A stretch of 64,000 nt of DNA from Deinococcus multiflagellatus. Lineage in GTDB: Bacteria; Deinococcota; Deinococci; Deinococcales; Deinococcaceae. Where the stretch lies: NCBI RefSeq assembly GCF_020166415.1, contig NZ_JAIQXV010000020.1:29195-93194 (forward strand), given 5' to 3'. Below, one piece after another: positions 32,071 through 41,409 of the stretch. The translations under genes were made by a program, and so were the position numbers. Under the pieces are notes generated by a model, which worked only from the letters and a program-made list of their open reading frames with translations, did not search any database and was not told the DNA's origin. Position 1 is the first letter of the stretch, and every line of letters begins with the position of its first letter.

Positions 32071-35000
32071 ACTGCCGAGCCTGCCCCAGCGTGGCGACCT
32101 GGTCGTGATGCACTACCCGCACAGCGTGGGCCTGACGGAGGTCACGTCTGTCGAGACCGACCTGGAACGGGTCAAGCAGATCCGGATTGCCTACCGGCGC
32201 GACGGCGAGCCCTACGTGTACGGCCGGAACTACAACGCAGGCGGCGTGGGCCACGGCGGCGCGCTGAGCCTGGCCGTGCCCCTGGCGGGCCGCTCCATTC
32301 CCAGCATCACGGATGCCCAGGGCCGCACCTGGACGCTGGGCCAGAAGGTCCAGGTCCACACGACCAACAAGCAGACCTTTGAGGCGCCCGGCGTGCATGA
32401 CGCAGTCGTGGTTGGCCTGTTGCCGGTCGAACAGGAATACGGCCGCCACTGGCCAGACCTGACGTTCCGCCCGGATCTGGTCGAGCTGTGGATCGCGCCC
32501 CGCACCCGCCACGGCAGCTTCGTCTGCCGGACCGTGTCCACCAGCGCGCTGCTGGACGCTACGCCCACCGAGCCACCCGTGCCCCCGACCCAACCGCTGG
32601 AGGTTGCCATGCCCGTACCCACCCCTGCCAAGCCCGCGCGCCGGAAGGCTGCCACGTCCCAGATCCCGGCTCTGGCCTCACCCCCCACGGTGGCCACGCT
32701 GCCCCCAGCCACCCTGCCGGCTGGACTAGTGCCGCAGCTGGCCGAGCGGCATTACGTGCTGGTCTCCCATGAAGAACAGACCGTCTGGGGCGCCATCGGC
32801 ACGCTGGCGGGCGACGTGGCGACGGTGCTGCTGCACGGCACCGGGCATATCAAAGTGCCGGTCGAATACTGCACGCCCACTGCACTGCCACCCCGGGCCC
32901 CCCTCGCCCTGGGCGACGAGGTGCTGCTCGCGCTGCGGCCTGGGCTCTGGCGCGTCACTGCCCAAGAGCTGGACGTGTTCTCCTGCGAGCGCGTCGACGC
33001 ACCCGGGGAGACCGCACACACCCCCTTGCCGGGCGTGCTGGTGGTGCGCCGCGCGGCCCTGCCGGAGATGTGCAAGGATCTCGCGCTGCCGGCGGAGGTG
33101 GGGGAGCCGCAGCTCGTGCAGGTCAAGCCGGAAGCGGTGGCCCGTGCCGCCGAGCGGCGGGCGGAGGAGGCCCGGCAGGCCGCTGAGGCGCCGGCACCCG
33201 CCGAGCCAAAGCCGGTGCCGGCAGACGGGTGGGTGCGGACCACCCCAGGTGGCGGCCGGCCGCACTGGCGGGAGGGCGGCACGCTGCTGTGCCGCCCAGG
33301 CACCCACTCGGACACCCCGCTCTTGGGAACGAGCATGGGGGATGCCAGCTGGTTCGGGCAGGCCTGCGCCAAATGCCGGGCCGCGATCCGTGCTCGGGGA
33401 CAGGCCCCTGGCGCCCAGGTCGCGCCGGAGGGGCCTGCCGAAACACCACCCGTCGCGGTGGCCGCAGAGCCCCTGCCAAGCACCGGGCTGCCGGTGGAAG
33501 AGGACATGCCCTTCCCCGTGCCGGAAGAGGCCCTGGACGCGGCCCTGGCGGCCCCTCAGGCCAGTAGCCCAGCGACCGGCTGGATGTTCCCCAATGGCAG
33601 CCATCTCGCCCACTGGGGCGATGGCCAGTCCACCCTGTGCGGCCGGTACATCCCGAAGGGCGGCGCCCCCGTCGTGGGCAGCGACCCGACCGACTTCAAG
33701 GGGCGGCGCTGCGCGAAGTGCGACAAGGCGCGCGAACGTCAGGACGCCGAGGCCTTTGCTGCCGAAGTAGCACAGACCTACCGCGTGCGGGCCCAGTTCC
33801 CGGACGGCACCACCGGCGAAGGCACCGTCCCCAGCGGAAAGCCGCATGGGCGCGGCGCAGACCAGAAATACAACGTGGCCCGGGATCTGGACGGCAAGCG
33901 GTTTGATCTGCCCCGCGAGGTCCTGACCGTCGCGCCCCACCTCGCCGTCGGCGACCGGGTCTGGTTCTCGGGCTCCCCCAAGGACGCGCCGGTTGAAATC
34001 ACGGGCTTTTACACCGAGGAGGACAAGCCCCACGCGGCCAGGGTGCGCCATGACGACGGGAAAGTGGGCGGCGGGCACGTCGGCAACATGCTGCGCTTCG
34101 TGGTCACCGCCGCGCCAGAAGCAGCCCCAGCGCCCACGCTGCTGAACGGCTGGATGCGGAAGTTCGGCGGCGGCAAGGTCCACTGGCGCCAGGACGGTGA
34201 GCTGCTGTGTGGGCTGCCAGATGACCCAGCGCAGCCCGTGATCAACGACGACCGCACTGACGAGGCGCTGCTGGCGGACGCCTGCCGCACCTGCCGTGGC
34301 CGAGCGAAGAAGTTACCTGTGGACGGCCCGCAGGCGGCGCCTGACCCGGTCCAGGCCACCAGTGAAGCACCGGCCGAAGCGCCCGCCCGGTTCCCCGTCC
34401 CGGAGATTGCGCCGCTGCGCACGGGCCTGCAGGAGCTGCCCTGGAACCAGATCGTCAACAGCACCCTCAACCCCCGCAAGCACTTCGACCTGGACCGCCT
34501 CAGGGAGCTGGCGATCAGCATCTACCGCAACGGCCTGCGCCAGAACATTCAGCTGCGCCCGCACCCCACCCGTCCGGGCTTTTTCGAGATCGCGGCGGGT
34601 GAGCGGCGCTGGCGGGCCATTGGCCTGCTGGTCAAGGGCCTGGAGGTGGGGGAGGGCGAGGCCCGCGAGACGCTGAGCGTGCCGCCCAGTTACCTTGTGG
34701 CCGCGCGGGTGGACGAGCTGTCTGACCGTGAGCTGGTCGCCCAGGCCATGACGGAGAACGTCGAACGCAACGACATGTCGCCGCTGGAGACCGCCAACGG
34801 GTACGCCGCCCTGGAAGATCAGGGCTACACCGTGGAGCAGATCGCCCAGCTGTTCGGGAAGACCCCGCGCACGGTGCAGCGGATGATCGACATTTCCCGG
34901 CACCTCACCGGGCCGGCCCGCCAGATGTTCGACGATCGCCGGCTGCCCATCGCTGCAGCTGAGGTGTTGGCCCTGGCCTCGCCCGCCGTGCAGGAGAGCG

Positions 35001-36136
35001 TGTACAAGAGCCACCTGAAGCACGGGCAGGTCGGCGTGGCCGACGTGAAGAAGGCGGCGCTGGGGCATCTGTTCCTGGTGAAGCACGCAAAGTTCCCGCT
35101 GGACTGGTATGCGGGCAAGGTGCGGGACGCGGACCTGTTCGGCGATTTCCCGGCCTACTTCATGGACTTTGACGAGGCGCTGCGCTGCCAGCTCAAGCAC
35201 GCGACGGCCCTGGCGGAACAGGACGTGCGGGACGGCGCCGCGTTTGCCGATGTCGATGCCCGTGCCGAGCAGCTGACCTGGAATTACGACCGGGGCGTGG
35301 CGGGGGCCACGGGGGTGTTTTACTGGATCAACAACCGCACGGGAGAACTGACCCGCTTCACGAACCTGCGGCGCGCCGAGTACAGCAAGAAAGACATTGC
35401 CCTCCGGCTGGACGCGCCGCAGCCCGTGCCCGTGCACGAGACGCCGGTGGCCGCTGCCCCTTCGTCCATACCAGCGCCGGTCGCCGGGCAGGCCCCTGCA
35501 CCAGCGGGCGAGCGCGTGGCCACGCCCATACCTGCGGCCCCTGTCGACGCTGAGCCGGAATACCCGGATGACGACGAAGCTGCGGAGATCTTCGAAGCAC
35601 GGGTCCTGGCTGAGATGGCCGCGTCCCGGGTGCTGGCCGAGCGGCTGATGATCCTGAGCGTGCTGGAGCAGGGCTACATCCGGGCGACCAGTGACGGGCT
35701 GCGCCTGGCGTTTGTGGAAGTGGTGCGCCAGCTGGACGGCCTGTTGACGCTCCGGGGCGGCGACGTGCTCGCCGTCAGCGCGGAGATCAAGGAAGCCATG
35801 GTGCTGCCTCAACTGCTGCCCGCGCTGGCCAGCCTCTCAGACGAGCTGCACCAGGCCCTGCTGCACGCGGCCTGCATGGAGATGGTCACGGAGAGCGAGA
35901 TCTTCTCCGGCCGCGATTACGTGCGCACCACGGGCCGTGGGGGGTTGCCGGCGTGGCAGCTGGACGCGGACTACCTGCAGGCCTGCAACGACGAGGCGGT
36001 GGCGGAGATCTGGGACGACGCGGATCTGGGCACCCGGGACGACACCACACCCGGATACCTGCGCAGCATCCTGCTGGAGGAAGCGCCCCGCCTCGCGGCC
36101 GCTGGGTTCCTCCCCCGCTCGCTGAGGGGGGCGTGA
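32051..36136 (+). CDS. Giant ParB-domain protein with three zinc-finger-like repeats
   Basis: 1361 residues. Order: strand-rich N-terminus (1-180), Pro linker, a second strand-rich region, then three related units at about residues 391-450, 509-565 and 698-757. Each runs GW-x(6-9)-HW-x(6-8)-LC-...-C-x2-C (His plus three Cys, probable zinc binding). Between units 2 and 3 lies a beta-barrel-like segment. Residues 790-1000 are a full ParB core: [45 protein letters not shown] and an HTH (QIAQLFGKTPRTVQRMIDIS). The C-terminal 300 residues are helical. Start GTG 32051; GTG 32060 is an alternative. Confidence 0.85.
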   Translation: MSAVTAELPSLPQRGDLVVMHYPHSVGLTEVTSVETDLERVKQIRIAYRRDGEPYVYGRNYNAGGVGHGGALSLAVPLAGRSIPSITDAQGRTWTLGQKVQVHTTNKQTFEAPGVHDAVVVGLLPVEQEYGRHWPDLTFRPDLVELWIAPRTRHGSFVCRTVSTSALLDATPTEPPVPPTQPLEVAMPVPTPAKPARRKAATSQIPALASPPTVATLPPATLPAGLVPQLAERHYVLVSHEEQTVWGAIGTLAGDVATVLLHGTGHIKVPVEYCTPTALPPRAPLALGDEVLLALRPGLWRVTAQELDVFSCERVDAPGETAHTPLPGVLVVRRAALPEMCKDLALPAEVGEPQLVQVKPEAVARAAERRAEEARQAAEAPAPAEPKPVPADGWVRTTPGGGRPHWREGGTLLCRPGTHSDTPLLGTSMGDASWFGQACAKCRAAIRARGQAPGAQVAPEGPAETPPVAVAAEPLPSTGLPVEEDMPFPVPEEALDAALAAPQASSPATGWMFPNGSHLAHWGDGQSTLCGRYIPKGGAPVVGSDPTDFKGRRCAKCDKARERQDAEAFAAEVAQTYRVRAQFPDGTTGEGTVPSGKPHGRGADQKYNVARDLDGKRFDLPREVLTVAPHLAVGDRVWFSGSPKDAPVEITGFYTEEDKPHAARVRHDDGKVGGGHVGNMLRFVVTAAPEAAPAPTLLNGWMRKFGGGKVHWRQDGELLCGLPDDPAQPVINDDRTDEALLADACRTCRGRAKKLPVDGPQAAPDPVQATSEAPAEAPARFPVPEIAPLRTGLQELPWNQIVNSTLNPRKHFDLDRLRELAISIYRNGLRQNIQLRPHPTRPGFFEIAAGERRWRAIGLLVKGLEVGEGEARETLSVPPSYLVAARVDELSDRELVAQAMTENVERNDMSPLETANGYAALEDQGYTVEQIAQLFGKTPRTVQRMIDISRHLTGPARQMFDDRRLPIAAAEVLALASPAVQESVYKSHLKHGQVGVADVKKAALGHLFLVKHAKFPLDWYAGKVRDADLFGDFPAYFMDFDEALRCQLKHATALAEQDVRDGAAFADVDARAEQLTWNYDRGVAGATGVFYWINNRTGELTRFTNLRRAEYSKKDIALRLDAPQPVPVHETPVAAAPSSIPAPVAGQAPAPAGERVATPIPAAPVDAEPEYPDDDEAAEIFEARVLAEMAASRVLAERLMILSVLEQGYIRATSDGLRLAFVEVVRQLDGLLTLRGGDVLAVSAEIKEAMVLPQLLPALASLSDELHQALLHAACMEMVTESEIFSGRDYVRTTGRGGLPAWQLDADYLQACNDEAVAEIWDDADLGTRDDTTPGYLRSILLEEAPRLAAAGFLPRSLRGA

Positions 36137-36498
36137 TGGCAGGCGTCCCCACTCCTCCCCCAGCGGTTGAGAAGACCTGCGAGGTGATGTTCGACGTCGA
36201 GCTGCCCGAGCGGCTGCGCCCCCTGTTCGAGTCCTCGACGTTTAAACCCTTGGCCAACACCGCAGTCAGTCAAGCCTTCGCCCTGTCCTTCGGGCTGAAC
36301 ACCGACGTGCCGGTGCGCCTGCGGGTGGCATTCACTAACCGATTTCAGTTGGTGGCGGTCAGCGGCCCAGTGTCCCGGTCCCCATCCACCGACGAGGTGC
36401 AGGGGGTGGGCATGGGGGTGGTGACGACGCTCTCCGTGCTGTTCCAGGCCCGCCCCCTCATCACGGACCTGTCCCGCCCGAGGGTCACGGATGCCTGA
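36136..36498 (+). CDS. Hypothetical protein
   Basis: A 120-residue protein from ATG 36136, TGATG-coupled to the giant ParB gene. A hydrophobic/charged start and strand-rich core (VRLRVAFTNRFQLVAVSGPV, VVTTLSVLFQARPLI). ELPERLRPLFESSTFKPLAN resembles a helical hinge. Not recognised. Confidence 0.65.
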   Translation: MAGVPTPPPAVEKTCEVMFDVELPERLRPLFESSTFKPLANTAVSQAFALSFGLNTDVPVRLRVAFTNRFQLVAVSGPVSRSPSTDEVQGVGMGVVTTLSVLFQARPLITDLSRPRVTDA

Positions 36499-36751
36499 CC
36501 TGCTTCGCTGGCCCGCCCCCATCCCTGGTCAGCCTGAACGCCTCGCGCTGGCCCTGCCGGGCGGGGAGGTCATCGCCCACGTCGCCACGCCAAAGGCGGC
36601 CGCCCTGTTTCAAGCTGGATGGACCGCCCGAATGGAGCTGTGCCGTCGCGACGATCAGAACCGCATGCGCCAGTGGAAACGCGGCTGGGACAGGGCGAAC
36701 GAGTATGAGCGGCGCTGGATTGCTGCCCTGGCTGGGGTGGCCGCCGCATGA
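36491..36751 (+). CDS. Small hypothetical protein
   Basis: Eighty-six residues from ATG 36491, overlapping its neighbour by 8 nt. Strand start (RLALALPGGEVIAHVAT), then a long basic helix (ELCRRDDQNRMRQWKRGWDR) that may bind nucleic acid. Confidence 0.65.
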   Translation: MPDLLRWPAPIPGQPERLALALPGGEVIAHVATPKAAALFQAGWTARMELCRRDDQNRMRQWKRGWDRANEYERRWIAALAGVAAA

Positions 36752-37143
36752 CCGCCACCCCTCACCCCTGGGACGCGCTGGCGGCGCTGCCCGAAGGCCG
36801 CGCCCTGATCGACGCGCACCTCACCCTGCGCGAGCAGTTGCAGAACCTGATCGTGCTGGCCCAGGGCCTGGAGGTGGGTGGGGCCGTCACCCCCACCGCC
36901 CTGCGTGCCCACGCCGAGCAACTCATTCCCCTGCTGGACGGCCCAGGCCGCGACTGGACCGACCGGTACTGGGCGACCCAGACCGCCCTGCACCGCGCCC
37001 GGTCGCGCCTGCAGGAGCACGCCGACACCGTGGCCCGGGGCAAGAACGCGGCCTGGCTGCCCGGTGAAGCACTCCAGATCCTGAACGCCGTCCCGCCCCT
37101 CTCCCTGCAAGGCCTCGTGTGGGCCAAGGACGTGAACCCATGA
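36748..37143 (+). CDS. Helical hypothetical protein
   Basis: A 131-residue protein from ATG 36748 (ATGA). All-helical with heptad-like regularity (LTLREQLQNLIVLAQGLEVG, YWATQTALHRARSRLQEHAD). Possible coiled-coil assembly factor. Not recognised. Confidence 0.7.
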   Translation: MTATPHPWDALAALPEGRALIDAHLTLREQLQNLIVLAQGLEVGGAVTPTALRAHAEQLIPLLDGPGRDWTDRYWATQTALHRARSRLQEHADTVARGKNAAWLPGEALQILNAVPPLSLQGLVWAKDVNP

Positions 37144-37664
37144 CCGATCAACCCCGCCCCTCGCTGCTGGACGACACCACGCTGGAACTCCTGGCGGCTG
37201 ACGCCCTTGTCGCGTCCAGCCAGCTGGAAAAGAGCAGCAGCAAGAACCGTCACGCGGCGCAAGGCATCCTCACGGCCCTGGCGGGCGCGGCGCAGGACGC
37301 CCGCCGTGGCGCGCTGCCCGAGTTGCGCACCCTGTCGGCGCCGAGTCTCCCACCCCGCAGCATTCATGACCCTGAGCCAGTCGGTCTGAACCTTCAGAAC
37401 ATCAGCTTCGGAGCCGCCAGTTCAGCCTTGAGAATCACGCTGGAGGTGCCCGGCGCAGGAGGCCCGCCGTTTCACACACAGGCCCAGTACTGGCGCGACC
37501 AGGTGTACCTGTTCGACCAGTCGCGCGTCCTGCTAGGGGACGTCAAGGATCTGCTCCGGGTGTTGAGGGCCGTGCCCCAGGACGTCCTGTCCGATGAGGG
37601 CCGGGCCCTGCTCACAAAGTTCAAGGACCTCGATACGGAGAAGACCGGCAATGACCCCCTCTGA
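37140..37664 (+). CDS. Hypothetical protein
   Basis: A 174-residue protein from ATG 37140 (ATGA). Helical N-terminus (TTLELLAADALVASSQLEKS), Pro-rich middle, strand-rich segment (NISFGAASSALRITLEVPGA), C-terminal helices. Its end overlaps the second recombinase gene by 14 nt. Confidence 0.7.
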   Translation: MTDQPRPSLLDDTTLELLAADALVASSQLEKSSSKNRHAAQGILTALAGAAQDARRGALPELRTLSAPSLPPRSIHDPEPVGLNLQNISFGAASSALRITLEVPGAGGPPFHTQAQYWRDQVYLFDQSRVLLGDVKDLLRVLRAVPQDVLSDEGRALLTKFKDLDTEKTGNDPL

Positions 37665-38625
37665 CCGGGCAGCCAGCACGACGGCCATCGTGCTCTACCG
37701 CCAGGACGCCCTGGCCGAAGTGCGCACCTGGGGCACGCTGACCCCGGAAGCCCGCCGCCGGGCCTGTCTGCGCGCCCTGCGCGACCGCGACGTGGCGGCC
37801 CTGCAGGACCTCCTGATCGCCTATCTGAAACTCAAGGGCGCCAAGGGCACCCGCATCAGTCCGCAGACCGAACGCAGTTACCGCAGCAGCATGAAAATCC
37901 TCGTGCAGGTCAGCGAGCGCCAGGGCCTCAGCCTCGTGCAACCCGGCGATGAGTTCGGTGCCCTGTTCATGCGCGCGCTCGAAGCCGAGGGGCAGCGTAG
38001 TGCCACCGTCCGCGTACGGGTCGTCGCGGTCAAGCATCTGTACCGCGCGGCCCGGTGGTGTGGGCTGGAAATCCCCTGCCCCTGGGACACCGCCCGCGTG
38101 CCGTACCTGGAAGACGCGGCGATTCGCCACCCCTACCCGGAAGCGGACGTGCGCCGGCTGCTGGACGTGCCAGACCCCCGCGTGCGCGCCGTGGTGCTGC
38201 TGGGGGCCCACGCGGGCCTGCGCGCGGCAGAGATGTGCGCGCTCGAATACCAGGACGTCGATTTCGTGCAGGCCCAGCTGGTGGTGCGGCATGGCAAAGG
38301 CAACAAGAGCCGGATCGTCCCCCTGACCGACGAGCTGGCCACGGCGCTGCGGGCCCTGCCAGTGAAGCCGGCCGGGGAGGCCCTGCTGTGGCGCTCCTAC
38401 CACAAGCTGCGCGAACGGATGCAGGAGGTCTGCACGCTGATGCAGGTGGAGTGGCGGGGCCTGCACGCGTTGCGGCACACCGCAGGCACGGAACTGTACC
38501 GGGCCACGGGCGACCTGTACGTAACCGCACAGCTGCTGGGGCACAAGGACATCAAAACCACGCAGGTGTACGTACACATGAGCCAGCAGCACCTGCGAGA
38601 CGCGCTGCGCAAGAGGGCCGGCTGA
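37651..38625 (+). CDS. Tyrosine recombinase (second copy)
   Basis: A 324-residue recombinase from ATG 37651. Core-binding domain with AYLKLKGAKGTRISPQTERS, then catalytic residues: Arg in AHAGLRAAEM, Lys in HGKGNKSRIVPL, HALRHTAGT, LLGHKDIKTTQVY and Tyr in VYVHM. It shares the N-terminal AYLxxxGxxG pattern with the recombinase at 18.9 kb. Embedded in the operon rather than beside an att site, it looks like a Xer-type resolvase. Confidence 0.9.
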   Translation: MTPSDRAASTTAIVLYRQDALAEVRTWGTLTPEARRRACLRALRDRDVAALQDLLIAYLKLKGAKGTRISPQTERSYRSSMKILVQVSERQGLSLVQPGDEFGALFMRALEAEGQRSATVRVRVVAVKHLYRAARWCGLEIPCPWDTARVPYLEDAAIRHPYPEADVRRLLDVPDPRVRAVVLLGAHAGLRAAEMCALEYQDVDFVQAQLVVRHGKGNKSRIVPLTDELATALRALPVKPAGEALLWRSYHKLRERMQEVCTLMQVEWRGLHALRHTAGTELYRATGDLYVTAQLLGHKDIKTTQVYVHMSQQHLRDALRKRAG

Positions 38626-38858
38626 TGTCGTGCGCGCGGGTGGCGCACCTGGACCGGCAGTTTGAGCAGGTGTTTGGCGTGCCGGTGGATGAGTACTGGG
38701 GGGGCATCGTGCAGGGCCTGGACATCGTGCGGTTTGACGAGGAGGTGCTGTGCTCTGGCAACCGCGCCGTGAGCGCCGTGGTGCAGGAACGCATCGCCCA
38801 GCACTTTCAGGGCCTGCAGGCACAGGAGTTGCTGGAATATGTCCGGAGGCTGCTGTGA
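38625..38858 (+). CDS. Small protein after the recombinase
   Basis: Seventy-seven residues from ATG 38625 (TGATG). Acidic and helical (LDRQFEQVFGVPVDEYWGGI, VVQERIAQHFQGLQAQELLE). Directly after a recombinase, it could be a directionality or regulatory partner, but no HTH is evident. Confidence 0.65.
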   Translation: MSCARVAHLDRQFEQVFGVPVDEYWGGIVQGLDIVRFDEEVLCSGNRAVSAVVQERIAQHFQGLQAQELLEYVRRLL

Positions 38859-39337
38859 CAGCCGGGTTCCACAAGCCATTGGAAGAATGGCAGGCCACCC
38901 TGGCACCCATCCTCACGCGGTTCGAAACACTGGAGCAGCGGGGGGACACCATTGTGGTGGTGTTCCATGCGCAGGGGCCGATCGGCGACGGCGTGGCCAA
39001 CCCAGTGTTCGAGGCGGTGCTCAGCGGCCCCGGCATGGACGCCGAACGGGTCATCTCAGGCCTCTGGAACGTGGCGGCACGGCACCGCGCGGCACTGGAC
39101 GTCCTGGGCGAACCGCAGATGCCGCCCACCCCGCCCCTGTCCCCGGCGGCCGCCGTGAAGTTCGTCGCCCTGACGCGCATGTTGATTGCCCAGCAGCGCC
39201 TGCACCACTTGGCCGAGCAGGCCCGCCGATTGGGCAACGAGGCGCGGGCAGCAGCGTTTGATCACGCGGTGACCGTGGTCTGGGAAGAGACCGAAGGCCT
39301 GCGCGGCCCGGCCCAGCCTGAAGGGGCGCCTTCGTGA
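38855..39337 (+). CDS. Hypothetical protein
   Basis: A 160-residue protein from GTG 38855 (GTGA). Helix-strand-helix (TLAPILTRFETLEQRGDTIV, VVFHAQGPIGDGVANPVFEA) followed by a long helical C-terminus (LTRMLIAQQRLHHLAEQARR). Not recognised. Confidence 0.7.
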   Translation: MTAGFHKPLEEWQATLAPILTRFETLEQRGDTIVVVFHAQGPIGDGVANPVFEAVLSGPGMDAERVISGLWNVAARHRAALDVLGEPQMPPTPPLSPAAAVKFVALTRMLIAQQRLHHLAEQARRLGNEARAAAFDHAVTVVWEETEGLRGPAQPEGAPS

Positions 39338-39537
39338 CCGCGCCCCTCCCTCCGGTCGGCACCGAAGGCACCATGCCCCTGCTGGGGCTGGCCCGGGTCA
39401 CGCACCACCTCACCCTGCCTGCTGGAGAGCGGGTCGCAGTGGCCGTCTCAGGGAAAGGCGCGGGCGTGGTGCGCGAGTGGGCGCCCAGCGACGGGGCCTC
39501 CGCCGAGATGCCCGATCTGTTCGGCGGCCCGCCATGA
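39334..39537 (+). CDS. Small hypothetical protein
   Basis: Sixty-seven residues from GTG 39334 (GTGA). Strand-rich: LLGLARVTHHLTLPAGERVA, VAVSGKGAGVVREWAP. Ends in a hydrophilic tail. Supported by coupling at both ends. Confidence 0.6.
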   Translation: MTAPLPPVGTEGTMPLLGLARVTHHLTLPAGERVAVAVSGKGAGVVREWAPSDGASAEMPDLFGGPP

Positions 39538-39929
39538 GCCGCCGCGCCAGCATCCTCGCACTGTTAGAGGCTGAGCCGGCTCGCTGCTGGCAGCCTGCGG
39601 AGATCAGCATCGCCCTAGGCGTCGCTCCTGATTTGGTCAGATCCCCCCTGAAAGACCTTCTGCGCGAAGGGAAGGTGCAACGCAGAGAACGCGGCTACGG
39701 GCTAACCATCCCTGACGCCGCACCCGAAGAACGCGACCGGCTGCTGTACCTGCTCGACGTCCACGGCCGCCCCATGAGTGACGCCCTGCTTGCAGGCCGC
39801 CTGCGCGGTTTCGGCCTGTCCCTGGCCCGCAGTGACGTCACCATCGCGCACTGCCTGGCCCTGAAGCTCGTGAGGCGCCTGGAGGACGGCCGCCTCACCC
39901 CTATGCCCCCTGTTGAGGAGACCCCATGA
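39534..39929 (+). CDS. Tandem winged-helix protein
   Basis: A 131-residue protein from ATG 39534 (ATGA). Two winged-helix-like units: RRASILALLEAEPARCWQPA-EISIALGVAPDLVRSPLKDL (residues 3-45) and LLYLLDVHGRPMSDALLAGR-with SDVTIAHCLALKLV (75-115). Probably binds DNA as a pseudo-dimer. Confidence 0.7.
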   Translation: MSRRASILALLEAEPARCWQPAEISIALGVAPDLVRSPLKDLLREGKVQRRERGYGLTIPDAAPEERDRLLYLLDVHGRPMSDALLAGRLRGFGLSLARSDVTIAHCLALKLVRRLEDGRLTPMPPVEETP

Positions 39930-40954
39930 CATCCAGTGCCCTCCCCTTCGTATCGAACACCCTGAATGAGTTTCTGGCCTCTCGCCCTGGCGGCACTCTC
40001 CTGCGCCGGCCCGCGTCCCAGGTGCTGGCCCAGACGGTCCCTCCCCCACCCCCGCGTGCACCGACCCCGGACGCCGACAAGCACGCCGCGCTGCAGCGGA
40101 AATTCGATACCTTCTCCATGCGGGATAAGGGGGTGCTGGCGCAGCTGGCGAGCGAACTGCTGCGCGAGCTGCGGCCTGACATGTACGAACGGGCCGGCGG
40201 GGTGCTGGTGCTCCTGGGGATCGACCTGTACTGCGAGTTGCTGGTGCAAGTGGGCATCCTGCACCAGGCGGGCGACAGCCTGCACCTCACGCGCCAGCGC
40301 GTGGAGAAAGAGGTGCACCTGCTCCGCTCCCGCATTATTGACGCCGAGGACCGCGCCATGTCCATGCTGCTGCAGATGGTCAACGAGCAGGTGGCGGCCG
40401 AGGCCACGCGGCTCGAAGGCCTGATGGAAGAAACGCTGGCCGAGGAGCGTGAACTCATGTCCGGCGCCGCCGAGCGGGCCCAGGCCGACGCCACGGCAGA
40501 GCGGCGCCGCGCGGACCAGCTGCAGGCCCTGCTGGACCAGCGGGGGGCGCAGGCGGCCACCGAGGAGGCGAAACTGCGGGCCACGCTGAGCCGCGAGCGC
40601 GACGCCACGGTGGCCCGGGAGCGGGCCTGGAACGAGGAACGCCGCCGCCTGCAGGCCGACCTGAAGAATGCACAGGCCCTGGTCGGTCATCTCAACCAGG
40701 AACTGGAGGCGCGGGATCAGGCAGTGCTGGTCACACCGGCACCAGCCCCGCAACGTGTGACCTTGGCCTCGCACCTGGAGGCGCACAGCCTGCGCGCCTA
40801 CCTGCTGGCCCAGGGCCACGGCGCGGGCACGGTGAGCCATCAGACCCTGCATCTGGAGGCCGGCATTCCCGACGTTGCGGTGCAGGCGTGGCGGGCGGCG
40901 TATCCCACGCCAGCGGCCCAGGTCGCGCAGCTGCGCCAAGCGGTGGCGGCGTGA
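39926..40954 (+). CDS. Coiled-coil protein
   Basis: A 342-residue protein from ATG 39926 (ATGA). A Pro-rich linker, a helical domain (KFDTFSMRDKGVLAQLASEL, CELLVQVGILHQAGDSLHL), then a long charged coiled coil (about residues 135-270), and a C-terminal helical domain. Resembles KfrA-type plasmid proteins in layout (DNA-binding end plus coiled coil), but the N-terminal domain differs; analogous DNA organisation or segregation roles are speculative. Confidence 0.7.
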   Translation: MTSSALPFVSNTLNEFLASRPGGTLLRRPASQVLAQTVPPPPPRAPTPDADKHAALQRKFDTFSMRDKGVLAQLASELLRELRPDMYERAGGVLVLLGIDLYCELLVQVGILHQAGDSLHLTRQRVEKEVHLLRSRIIDAEDRAMSMLLQMVNEQVAAEATRLEGLMEETLAEERELMSGAAERAQADATAERRRADQLQALLDQRGAQAATEEAKLRATLSRERDATVARERAWNEERRRLQADLKNAQALVGHLNQELEARDQAVLVTPAPAPQRVTLASHLEAHSLRAYLLAQGHGAGTVSHQTLHLEAGIPDVAVQAWRAAYPTPAAQVAQLRQAVAA

Positions 40955-41409
40955 AGCCGCAGGCCGAGTGGTGGGCAATCAGCGTCTGGGAGCCCTGGGC
41001 GTCTGCGCTGGTCGACGGGCTGAAGCCGCTGGAGAACCGCCACTGGCACAACGCGCCCGCGCTGCAGGCCATCGCGCGGCGCCTGCCGGGCCAGCGCCTG
41101 GTCATCCACGCCAGCAAAAGCAATTACGACATGCGCGGCTTCCGTTTTATCCGTATGAAAACGGGCCGGTCCTACCCCCGCCACGAGTGTGCCCTGGGGG
41201 CCCTGATCGGCGTGGTGACCGTTTCTGACTTTGTGGAGTGGCACCACAGCGACTGGTACGAGGACGGGGCCCAGGCGCTCGTGGTGCGCGACGGGGTGCG
41301 GTTCGACCACCCCATCACGTTTACGGGGCGCCAGGGCTTCATGAAACTCGGCCCAGACACGGTGCCAGAGGTTGAGGCGCAGCTGCGCGCCAAGGGCGTG
41401 GCGGTATGA
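40951..41409 (+). CDS. ASCH-domain protein
   Basis: A 152-residue protein from GTG 40951 (GTGA). SVWEPWASALVDGLKPLENRHW is the ASCH opening (Q/W-P-W-A..G.K..E.R), LVIHASKS the conserved strand and LGALIGVVTVSDFVEW the next; together they form the PUA-like fold thought to bind RNA or modified bases. Role here unknown. Confidence 0.85.
   Translation: MKPQAEWWAISVWEPWASALVDGLKPLENRHWHNAPALQAIARRLPGQRLVIHASKSNYDMRGFRFIRMKTGRSYPRHECALGALIGVVTVSDFVEWHHSDWYEDGAQALVVRDGVRFDHPITFTGRQGFMKLGPDTVPEVEAQLRAKGVAV

Noticed and set aside
32726..35812. Two long minus-strand open frames (485 and 499 codons)
   Set aside because: Shadows of the giant ParB-domain gene in GC-rich DNA. The plus-strand product has clear domains.
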